NCBI GenBank assembly: GCA_002751075.1
Contig: NAOQ01000010.1
Location: 189,801 to 236,175, forward strand
Origin: Ichthyophonus hoferi
Lineage: Eukaryota; Opisthokonta; Ichthyosporea; Ichthyophonida; Ichthyophonidae
DNA length: 46,375 nt
Direction of reading: 5' to 3'
Made by a program: the position numbers and the translations under genes. Each line of letters begins with the position of its first letter. The first letter of the stretch is position 1. The notes under the pieces were generated by a model. That model was given only the letters and a program-made list of their open reading frames with translations, was not told the origin of the DNA and made no database searches. Positions 10,974 to 21,742 of this stretch are shown here, piece by piece.

Positions 10974-13732
10974 TTAAGCCGGAGACCTTATGTGCGTACA
11001 GAGTTTGTGGTCCATTGTTGTTAGATATTCCAGTACTTCGACACTGGTGATACGATCTCTGAAAATTAAATAAGAGTAAATGCTAGAGATCTAATAAAAC
11101 AGGGCTTGAGGGAGAAGGAATAAGAAACAATTATGTATATGAATGCAAAAACTTACATTGCATTAGGGTTCAACATCTTGACTAAAAGAGCGAGTATGGG
11201 GGCTGGGAATTGATCCCAAACCGGAAGAACACCCACATTAGGATATGCTTGTTTGAATTTTAAGTAGAATGAGTCTGCAATACTAGCCTTCCCCCTGTTT
11301 GCGTTGGTGTATGCATTTTTAATAGAAGAATATACTGCACAATCATATCACTGTTTTGTTCGAATATATACACTTCGTTGGACAAGCATTACAGACAAAT
11401 TTTCATCACTCTTCCTACTGTAGCTAATATAATTAATTTAAGGAGTTAAACATCTACACCAAGCCCCAGATCAGACCTAATATGGCAGTTCAAGCACAAG
11501 TATGTATACATCATGAGCACGATATGTATAAGGTGGGCTCTTGTGCTCACAATTATACCTTGTGTATAATTTAGAGAGGGCACGCTTAATAATGATTATA
11601 TAAGCAAGATACAATATAGAGGCTTATGTACAATTAGAACTCGTGATGCTTTTCACAGATAGAATTTGAAGTTAATAATAAATCAATCGATCCATATAAG
11701 CACATGAATTTCTGAAGGTCAAAATATATAGATATAGATAGATATACATATATATACCGAATTAATCGGTCATTCATAATTCATAATTAATATACATTCC
11801 CACTCATGCATTTGGGGCAAGATACTAACCAAGGAAAGCATCCAACTAGCAGGCAGAAGAAAACCACGCCAGCAGAGAAAACATCACTCTTGGTGAAGTC
11901 CGTTTTCTCCATATCCAAGGGCTCAGCGATCAACTCAGGTGCCATGTAATTTAGGGTTGACTTGCCTCCACAGGCCACTATAGGAAAGTAGATGGTCACA
12001 AAATCCGTGTAGGAAATAATGACGGACGTATATAAGTATATTTGTCAAATTATCTTAAAATAATGTGGGCATTTTAAAAAAAAATGTTGGGATGTATAAA
12101 ATGTGTATGTATCCCGATATCTTACTCCATTTACAGTCTCAATATTTGAGCGCCAATAGCTACCCAACTATCATTGAATATATAAATGTATCTGGCATTC
12201 AGATAGCATACATGTATAATTTCTTTTGTATGTATTCAAGGGATTTAACAACTACTTTCTCATCTTTCCAAAAGTTTTCTTTGTAGTGTGTATTGAACAG
12301 TTGTACATGTACTAGGATGGATATATTACCTTACCTATATTATTATTTCTTCGGCACACAGCGGCGCCAAAATCTATAATTCCCAGATTGCCAAATTCGT
12401 CTAACACTAAGTTATCAATCTTAATGTCACAGTGACTGACTTGATATCCATGAATGTGAACTAGGCCTTCAATTAACTGTGAATATATAGATGTATAATG
12501 GGAGCAGGAACGGAAAAGAAAAAGGAGAGCATGTATGTGTGTTTGGGTGTCTGTTCATGTATGTATAAGTTATATATAGATATGCCTGGGTAGGCAGGCA
12601 GCAGTGATAATGTAATATAACTGTTTTAGTTTGGCTGGTGATGGCCATTTAATTGTAGGTTGTAACCTGGATACAAAAATAAACACACCTTTGATGTATT
12701 TCAAAAAGATAATCTACTTCAAAATTTCAAGGCAAAACCCCATGTTTACTATTATACCTCTGGGTGTAATATAAAAAAAATGAGAAGTGTCTTCATGTAT
12801 GAATTAAGAATGATTGAATATTTCACAGGTTATTTCAATAAACTTAAAAAATGTTCACGGCATAAAAAGGCATCAATAAACTCATCCCCGACATATACGC
12901 AAGCATTGATCTATTGACTACTGTTGGTCTATGTTATAAAATAAAACCGTTCTTGTTGTATAACATAGCAATTTGCAACAGAAAAGGCGCAATATTTACC
13001 AAAACATCACTAAAACAATAAATTCTTTGAGTCAATAGGCATTTATATAGCTTATGTCGCATTCACAAAACCCCAAGTAAGATCCAGTAGTACAGATATA
13101 TGTGACATTAAGCTTCTACTGCACTGCACAGATAAAGATAAAATGTATGTTAAGACTTGCACCATATTATATAAGTAAGCAAATATGTGTATAATACGCA
13201 ACAAGATGTCACAGAAAATGATAATTAAATGTATGTCTTCTAGCGTATATTTACATGATTAAGGAGGCATATATATACCATTGTGCAGTTGTAGTGTGCA
13301 TGTCAATTCATGCAAACTGTCACAAACACTGCAGCATACCTGTGTAAAAACTTTAAGTGCCCCAGTCTCATCAGCTCCAGCAAAGGTTGTCAATGAATCA
13401 ATCAGGTTTCCCCCCTTGAAATAAGGGAATATCAAACACCAACCGTCTGCCAGCTTTATCACTTCTTCTACTGGGACTACCCTTGGATGAGGGGGAATCT
13501 GATGATGCACTGCAACCTCTAATAAAGAATCGTCATGGAATAAGTATTTTATAACTACATTCCTTCTTGTAGGCATATGCATGGCGAAACTTACTCTTGA
13601 TCTTGTTGTTATACTAAGTGCACTCAAGGGCACATATTGTCTAAGTGGGTCATCTTTTGGAACATATTGATCAGGCTGACGGCCTAATCCACAAGAAGTT
13701 AGAGCGCTTATATTGAGATTTTTAGTCAACAT
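10974..13732 (-). CDS. Small protein kinase (301 aa), single domain
   Basis: Minus-strand gene of five exons: 13340-13732, 12335-12476, 11830-11977, 11157-11294 and 10974-11058. All introns are GT..AG, phases agree, and the coding length is 906 nt. Kinase landmarks: VVIKY (Lys62), a probable alpha-C Glu72, hinge CLIFPYFKGGNL, catalytic loop HCDIKIDN (His146, Asp148, Asn153), IDFGAA (Asp166), YMAPELI (Glu193), SDVFSAGVVFF, and C-lobe PVWDQFPAPILALLVKMLNP ending in an LNPNAIDRIT block. The Arg of HRD is Cys, as also in DYRK-type HCD loops. The stretch before VVIKY (about residues 38-55) has no GxGxxG. The protein is almost only the catalytic domain, with a ~40 residue N-terminus and a short tail. 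Start chosen: the Met at 13732, the most upstream in-frame start in this exon. Substrate and pathway are unknown; an extra 5' exon cannot be excluded. Confidence 0.88.
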
Positions 13733-16700
13733 TTAAGCGGATTAACCGAACGAAACCACTATAAAAGCAGTAATCCTCTATTTTGAGAAGTCACTGGAAA
13801 TATATATATGCTACAAATGCTTAGGTGAACGGTTCGAGGAATGAGTATAGGAAGAGAGCGTCGTTTTCTCTAGCGAATTAAAAAGCCGTTAACGGGTATA
13901 AAAAAAGTGCAAAGAGAAACCCCTTTTAAAATAATGCCTATCTAAATTCACTTTGGCAATTTTTAATAGTACTGGTATGAAATAAATAGGAATTAATAAT
14001 CCATTTCAATGCGTTGTCTAAAAATTACTTAACAAGTAAAGATACTTAAATCTATTTGATACTGAGTAACTGGCGAATTATGAATTATGCTTTATTATGT
14101 AGTGTGCGATCTGTAGACAAACCAAATTATAGACTAGTTCAACAATTTTAGGCACATCTTGAGAATGGCAAAACTAGATAGCCAATGAAATAGTTGACCT
14201 AAACTTTTTTAAGTGACATTCCTCATAGTTCCCTGTCGTAATAATCTCGAAACACATGTTATTGGTCACGTTATATACAAAGTGACCTTTTCATAGGTCC
14301 CAACCATCAAATATTCTATAGGAGGAGAGCCGAGCGACTATATATAATCAACGTGCATTCAATAAGCAACTCCAAAATTGAGAGTCTAAATCGTATTTGT
14401 GGATAATGGAGGAGCACTTAACAGAGAACGTGGCGTTAAGCATCACGTTGGAATTTATTAATTGTGCACCAGTTTGAACTTAAATTGATAAAAAAAAGTT
14501 TAAAGGCCGAATCTTTATGTCCTCTTATCAATTTCACTATCTTACATTTGATTGAGCACTACATCTCTTGTCAAAGAGTAGTATTCGGAGATAATGATAA
14601 TTCAGATATCTCCTGTTATGCTATGCAACCTTGGGGTAACAATTTGTCTTCTTTTAAACTTTAACCCGGACATTGCTGTTGGTTATTGGTATTGGTTTGC
14701 CAGTGAACATGAGTTCTCAAATTAAACTAGGCCAGGTCACTCGCAATTAATATATCTCTAAAGATGTACCGGCTCCTATTGGCTCATAACCATCAACCTA
14801 TGTATAGAGTAATTAAGATGCAAAAGAAAAAACGTCCTCCTATTGCAGCCGTGAAGCACTAGTGCGATTTCCAAAATTAGGCTCCCCATATGCCTTTGAT
14901 GACGTAACTTGCAAATAAAAATGACTCCATAGAAAAGTAAGTCCATATATAGGGAGATCATACAATATGAAGAATAAATAGGTACATCTGCCTTCATGGA
15001 ACTTTTCAAAGAGCCTAGACCATTATTTAAACACGTTACATATATAAAATAATTACTACTTGACTAATTTAGCTATATATTTTATTTTCATTATACAGTC
15101 TGAATAATTCGTTAACATAGCCATCGATGGCAATCAAGCAACGCATGTACTAGAATCGAAGATTTGCATACCTAAGATAGATCTAACTGGCAACTGCATT
15201 CCGCAATCCACTTATACTCTATACCTTAAATAAGGTTTTACTTTTCTGTATTAATTCTTAATATTTTATTTGACCAATTATGGTTCACTCAGCCGTTGCA
15301 TGATGTCATCTTGAAAGACACTATTTAGCCTTTTTAGCGCTAAAATCAAAAACTCTACATACTTAAGCTGTTTGTTATTGGTCCCTTGAAATATTGCTAA
15401 GTTAAAAATCTAAAGTATGTCTATAAATATTTAACCAATGAACTTCTCTCTCGTCATCTCTAAGCGTTTTTGATACCATTTTTATTAACCAAGCGGGTAG
15501 ATATCCCACATTTGATATAGTATTTTAATTGATTCAAAAGATATGACCTGAAAAATCTCTCTACGTTGCTGTATATGCTATGTATATTTAAAATTTGTAG
15601 TTGTAAATAGCTACATGATTAAGAAGACAAAGATTAATTCTTATAGTTATCAGTAAATTATAAACGTTACGGGTATAGATCGTTTATTATTAAGTGAGGC
15701 TTGCTGGTCTAAAAAAGCAAACATTAGGTAAATAAACACATCCCAGTAGTCATAAAAAGATTCCACACACCTCAGCTCTTAGAACTGCCCGACATTGATA
15801 TATACACCTAGTTGTGTAATTAGGGAATAGAACAGTACATGTCAAACTTGCCTTTCATACTGTTACCAATCAATCAATTACAACAATTATTAAAGTGAAA
15901 AATTCAACCTTAGAACATTAAAGCAGCCCCACTATCATTTTCATACAGATATTTATAAATCTTATCTTGCATCGGATCACATAAACGTCAAAAAAAATTT
16001 AACCGTTTCTATGCAGGAACTGACAGCCTTTCTCAATTTTTGTGAGAACTTAGACAAAAATCGGTGCATTTCATCAAGAAATAACCAATAAATAAACATT
16101 AAATGATTTTAAAATAAACCATTTTTTCATTTGTGTCATACTCTCGTAACTCAAATAGATAGAATATGTTAGTAAAAGTTAATCAAGTAGCAAAAAAAGA
16201 TGATTCTTGTGAAGTCGAACGGTAAAAATATTGGTTATTATACCAGCTGCGGTGTGATCACGACTCCTAGCAAGAAGCTTAATATCGCCTGCGTGACAAC
16301 GATTGTTGGAGTCGCAATCTCGAATGTCAATCAATGCTTTGTCTCTTAACGGTATTACCTAGATGACTATAATCGCTGTGATGGCTCACAAAAATACATA
16401 GCTAATATATTCCAGATTGGGATAGTTGAGCTCTAAATCAACTGAGTGGTGTGGAGAACATAGTTTATTCTGCCTTCTTACAGATACCATAACGAAAATA
16501 TTCAGTTTAAACCTTCATTAAATTGTGAAAGTCACCTTTTTGTAAATGGAATAGATAGTTTCCAATTAATATACGAATCACATTGTTTTGCAATCAACCG
16601 ATTGCAAGAGACTTACTGATATACGATCAATATATATGTAGTAGAGTGATTCTCAGGCGATTATTGGTTGATGCTTATGATATCCACGCTAACGAATGTA

Positions 16701-17302
16701 TTTTAAGTATTATGATAGAACCACAACACATTGGTATCAGAATTACAACACGAGGTATGCAATGGGATCAATAAATAATAATGTACGTTAAATAGCTATT
16801 ATCGACCATGTTCATATTTGCATACAAGCTTGAAACAAACTAAATACAAAAAATTGATATGAATGAGAAAAAGAAGAACGAGAAAAATAAAAATTCAGAA
16901 CCAGTCGATACGTTTTTTATTGTAGTTATCAAAGTAAGAATTTCCTGCACAGTAAATATCATTACCAATGCTCTATTTAACGTTTATCATGTGTTGGGCT
17001 GCTAAATCATACCAGTTCACAGTTAACAATTGCGGCAAACATTGGGCACAAATTCCTTGATAAAAGAAACCGAGCATTGGGTACGAACATACCGGGTTCG
17101 TTGCCCATGTTAATTAATAAAATCATCTTCCATATCGTTCATTTTATTTATTGATTGAGATAAGAAAAACGAATAACCCAATCAAAATTAAAATATAAAG
17201 TGATAGAAAATTCCTTATTTTATGTTCTTTAATTCCATATCCTTGGAGTGCGTGAGTGAGATATCAAGAATCAGTAGGATCAAGTAAGACAATTTATTTA
17301 TA
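13733..17302. other. Intergenic AT-rich DNA
   Basis: No convincing gene on either strand; the open frames are short and low-complexity. It holds a short perfect hairpin with arms GGTCAC/GTGACC (14265-14288), a primer-binding-site-like sequence at 16732-16741, and a hairpin at 17078-17107 (TGGGTACGAAC with GTTCGTTGCCCA). Confidence 0.5.
16302..16741 (+). mobile_element. Possible LTR remnant followed by a copia-like primer binding site
   Basis: TGGTATCAGA at 16732-16741 matches the tRNA-iMet primer binding site used by many copia elements. Just before it the sequence ends in CCACAACA. About 425 nt upstream a TGTTGGAG start is available, giving an LTR-like TGTTG..CAACA frame. I could not find a mate LTR or internal genes here. 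Weak fossil call. Confidence 0.22.
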
Positions 17303-17778
17303 AGAGTTATCGATCCGAATTATAGATCTGTCGACCGGAATTATAATCTGGCGACCGAATTAAAAATTTCCCGTGCCAAATTATGAATTGCTAACAAATA
17401 TTATAAAATTTCCTGCCGATGCAGCTGCAGCTGAAGAGGCATGCGTTCTGTTCAGCACCAATCAAACCAGCAAGGCTACCAACAATTTTGCTGATTTGCA
17501 TTCCGTATCTCAAGGATATCATGCATCATCGATAGTGGGGCTAGCCGTCATATTTCCAGCAATCGTCAGGTATATCAAGACCTTCCCCACGCACATGTTG
17601 ACATTACAATGGCCACAGGGGGTCACGGTCACGTCACTCAACAAGGTACCAATACACCTTAGGGCTATGATTAGGGATACGTTCCAATCGGATCGGTAGG
17701 AAATTTCATAATTCGGTCCGGGAAAAGGGAAAATTTTAATTCCGGTCAACAGATCTATCATTCGGATCGAAACCCCCT
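17303..17778. mobile_element. Non-autonomous DNA transposon / MITE-like element with long TIRs
   Basis: The ends are inverted copies of each other. Left, from 17303, reads AGAGTTATCGATCCGAATTA and so on. The reverse complement of the right end, from 17778, reads GGGGGTTTCGATCCGAATGA and so on. Both continue ATAGATCTGT, one variable base, GACCGGAATTA, and later end near AATTATGAA. The arms are roughly 75-88 nt, with a ~20 nt insertion in the left one. Outside both ends lies TATA, consistent with a TA or TATA target duplication. The ~310 nt core (17391-17699) is more GC-rich than its surroundings. It has an open frame on the plus strand (17373-17699) and another on the minus strand, neither recognisable. 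It is too short for a transposase, so it would need one in trans. Confidence 0.7.
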
Positions 17779-18539
17779 ATAAATGGATAATGGGAGGTGA
17801 GGAAATACAAAGGGTGTGGTATGTAATAACTTATGCATCAATTGGGGGGAAATACCAATACTCATTACCGACAACAGAATATACATGCACGTTAAATAAG
17901 CTGTGCGGACCTCCCACATTAAATTCCAGTCCTAATAATAGCACTAATGTATTTAACCTTATCTCAGTAGAGTAGCAATTAAATCATCTTTTTCACTAGC
18001 CCATAATTAAAATTTACCAAAATCAGAATCATTTTAAAGTACAATTTTTAAAAACTCGGTGAAAAAATTCAAGCTCTAATGCTGTAATGGAACATTTATA
18101 TTTTCTAACTGAACTCCATTCTATTTTAAAACATGTTCAAAACAAACCGATACCATGTAAAATATATCTTGACCTGTAATCGAATTATGCTCTGCACAAC
18201 GATTAATCACATTTTTCATTTTATTCTACATCAATGATAAAGCACTATATATACTTAATATAAGCGATCGATAATTTGAAATTATAAATTGACACTTTCA
18301 TATTAAGCCATCAATAAGAATAATTAGTTACTATATTTATGAAAGTTTTCATACACCTGAACAACCATGTTTCCTTTATATACTTTTATGCAATACTAGC
18401 GAAAACTAAAATCAGAAACTTACCACCGCATCTGAGAATGGCAGTCAATTTACCAGAAAAAACGTAAACATTACATAAAATAGTATTAATAAAACTGAAG
18501 CTAGTATAAACACAACTGACTTACTAAGGAAGACTGGAT
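17779..18539. other. Intergenic AT-rich DNA
   Basis: Nothing recognisable on either strand. Confidence 0.5.
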
Positions 18540-18857
18540 ATGAGGGTTGGAAATAGAATCTCGCGAACACACAATTCAGTGGACAAACTTCGTTTATCAC
18601 TCAGGACACGACCTGCTGTTAAAACAGTTGAACATGAACAGCTACTTCGTGCATCATTCAGGACACGACCTTCTGATAAAACGTTGGAACATGAACACCC
18701 ACCCAATAATTTACTGCTAGCTGTTTCGCCCACCCATGAGCGTTCTGAACAATTGGATATTACTAGGCGAAAGATCCGTTGGAAGCTAACGTGGATTTTC
18801 GGCTTCTTATTTGCATATATTGCTATTATTGTATGGGGTCACATGGAGTTCTATTGA
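18540..18857 (+). CDS. Possible small tail-anchored membrane protein with internal repeat
   Basis: 105-codon open frame from ATG to TGA. Residues about 22-38 and 40-56 are an imperfect tandem repeat with core RTRPxxKTxEHE, encoded by a DNA repeat of about 57 nt (18600-18700). A basic stretch (RRKIRWK) precedes a hydrophobic segment near the C-terminus (LTWIFGFLFAYIAIIVWG), which would suit a single tail-anchor helix. The reading looks more protein-like than its neighbours. There is no homolog I recognise, no flanking exon was found, and the minus strand is also open across the repeat. It may be one exon of a larger gene or chance. Confidence 0.3.
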   Translation: MRVGNRISRTHNSVDKLRLSLRTRPAVKTVEHEQLLRASFRTRPSDKTLEHEHPPNNLLLAVSPTHERSEQLDITRRKIRWKLTWIFGFLFAYIAIIVWGHMEFY

Positions 18858-20672
18858 ACACGTTCCAAATATACATGGTGTCATGTATTGAACCATCGGA
18901 CAGGTTTCATTCATACACAACAGAGTGCTCTTTGGCCTACAATCGAGAAACTTTACAACTAACTGACCTTAAATTGCAGTTTATATTTGCACTGGCCGAG
19001 TTTATACAGTACATTATAACGACACTATGGATTCAACTAATTATTTTTTACTCTTGTTATTTAATAGCCATTGTGCCATTTTGTACAATTCAAAGCTGAC
19101 TTTTAACAAAATATGACATGAGAAAGATACATAAAAGTTATCACAATAAAGACTAGAGCTATATAAGAGTTCCTTTTGCAACTGTTTTATTAAAACAAGT
19201 TTTTCATGGATTGGAATACAGCCGAGTATTGTAAGAGTAAATAGTTGTATTTAGGTTTGCCTTACTATCTAGCTTTGAAGATACAACCTAATAGTTTTTA
19301 GTCATCCTCTGTACAAAGGTAGACGGACATATAGAGAAGAAAGGAGCACAAAGTAAGGCAACTGACCATACACATATATATACACATACCCATATATGCA
19401 CACTTTTGTAGTATACATGTTTTTAGAACGCCATGCTATAGAGCACTATTTGGTAAGCCACCTGGAATTGTTACATATAGGCAAGAATTATGAAAAGAAG
19501 AATAGCTACGGCTCACGCACATAGATATCTGTCGCATACTATCAAACTCCTTAATTATAATTAGTAATAGTATACAATAGAAAGCAGTCAGCTAACGAGC
19601 CATTATCAATATTATATCAGAATATTCCTAGTTTTACCCCCGACTACTTATATACTTAAAAGATGAAAGGCGTATATTATCTAGTGGTTGTGTTGCGCAC
19701 ATCTGTTTTCAGTGTTACTGTTCTTCATTTTCCTGGCTTGAGCTAAACTCGACGATTTTTTCACCGTATATTATTCGTTGCCATAAACTAACCTGCCTGT
19801 ATTGAAATATATCACCCTCTCTATTTGACTTTATTTCATTTAATATATCAGCGTGGTTAACTGATCTATATCGTAATCAACCCATTTATTTGTACTCGAA
19901 TAAAGAATCACTATTCTTTGTCACTAATTATTGCAATTCCACACTCTCAATGTACTTCAATACACACTATTCCCTCTATATACCTTAGATATCTTCGTCA
20001 CAATTACAATCAGCCCAGCCCTGACTACATAGATATCTCCATAGTGGTGTGACTATAATAGAAACATAGCATTTCTTGTAAACAGGCAACCACAGGCTTG
20101 AAAGAACTAGACAATAGGTGCATAGGCACAAGCCTTTATACATAGATTTATTGACCATTGCCAGTAATAACATGTATTTAACATTCTATACAATGTTGCG
20201 TACTGTACGCTGACCTGCAGCCTCCTCAAGATGCTGCCTGCATTACCATACCAAAAACAGTGGCTGGTAACTCTATTTTACAAATAAATACAGATAATTA
20301 CAAAGATATAATGGCATATGATAGACATATAGCTACTCCAAGATAGCTATGCTAAGTTCCATCAGCCCAAACAGGAAAGGATAAATTCATTCGCATCATT
20401 CATGCATTAATATTAAAACAGAGCATGTAAATCGCATAAAACCCAATAGGAAAACCATAATAAGTCTAAGTGCCATGCAGCTGAGATGAAATAAGCGTAG
20501 GCCATTGGAGATGTTATTAATAACTACCTAATAAGAAGGACTGCTTAATTAGAAGCTATTATGATATATCTCCAAAGAAATAGCTCCGTTCGCTTTTGTA
20601 TACAGCACTTAGTCTTGCAGAATATCGTGAGGTGAATTATAGAAAACGAAGGAAATAGGATAGGGCTAGATG
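18858..20672. other. Intergenic AT-rich DNA
   Basis: 3' flank of the next minus-strand gene. I see no exon or RNA gene. Short TA and CA-type repeats occur near 19375-19400. Confidence 0.5.
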
Positions 20673-21711
20673 TTAGATTAATGTGTCGGCCACCTCGGTT
20701 CTTTGTTCTTCCATGCAAAAGGTCCTAGTCATATCTGTCAATTCCTGTAAATAGCCAGTTCAGTTAGCCAATCAGCCTTATGATATAAAGCTAAGGTCAG
20801 GAAAAGTATGAATAGGGGTAGTAGTACTGATAGAGGTTGGGATTAATCAACGGAGACCCCATTTGTATCATATATATATATATATATATATGTAGAAAAA
20901 TAGAAAAAGATAGTGTGATTGTATTTCAGAGGAGTGGTTTTGGAGTATATGTAAAAGGGATGGCAACCAAGTTAATATGCATTTTTATATATATATATAT
21001 ATATATATGTAAAAATTGCATATGTAAGTGTGAAGGTATGGTANNNNNNNNNNNNNNNNNNNNNNNNNNNNNNNNNNNNNNNNNNNNNNNNNNNNNNNNN
21101 NNNNNNNNNNNNNNNNNNNNNNNNNNNNNNNNNNNNNNNNNNNNNNNNNNNNNNNNNNNNNNNNNNNNNNNNNNNNNNNNNNNNNNNNNNNNNNNNNNNN
21201 NNNNNNNNNNNNNNNNNNNNNNNNNNNNNNNNNNNNNNNNNNNNNNNNNNNNNNNNNNNNNNNNNNNNNNNNNNNNNNNNNNNNNNNNNNNNNNNNNNNN
21301 NNNNNNNNNNNNNNNNNNNNNNNNNNNNNNNNNNNNNNNNNNNNNNNNNNNNNNNNNNNNNNNNNNNNNNNNNNNNNNNNNNNNNNNNNNNNNNNNNNNN
21401 NNNNNNNNNNNNNNNNNNNNNNNNNNNNNNNNNNNNNNNNNNNNNNNNNNNNNNNNNNNNNNNNNNNNNNNNNNNNNNNNNNNNNNNNNNNNNNNNNNNN
21501 NNNNNNNNNNNNNNNNNNNNNNNNNNNNNNNNNNNNNNNNNNNNNNNNNNNNNNNNNNNNNNNNNNNNNNNNNNNNNNNNNNNNNNNNNNNTATACATAT
21601 ATATATATAATATAATGTAGTAAAATAAGTAAAAGAATAGTGTGATTGTATTCTAGAGGAGTGGTTTGGTAGTATATAGTAAAGGAGTGGCAACCAAGTT
21701 AATATGCATTT

Positions 21712-21742
<31 letters not shown>

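Noticed and set aside
13825-13850. tRNA gene suggested by GGTTCGAGGAA
   Set aside because: It is not a proper B box, and no A box or cloverleaf could be drawn.
20837-21693. Open frames through the second N run
   Set aside because: They exist only because N is not read as stop. The flanks are TA microsatellite.
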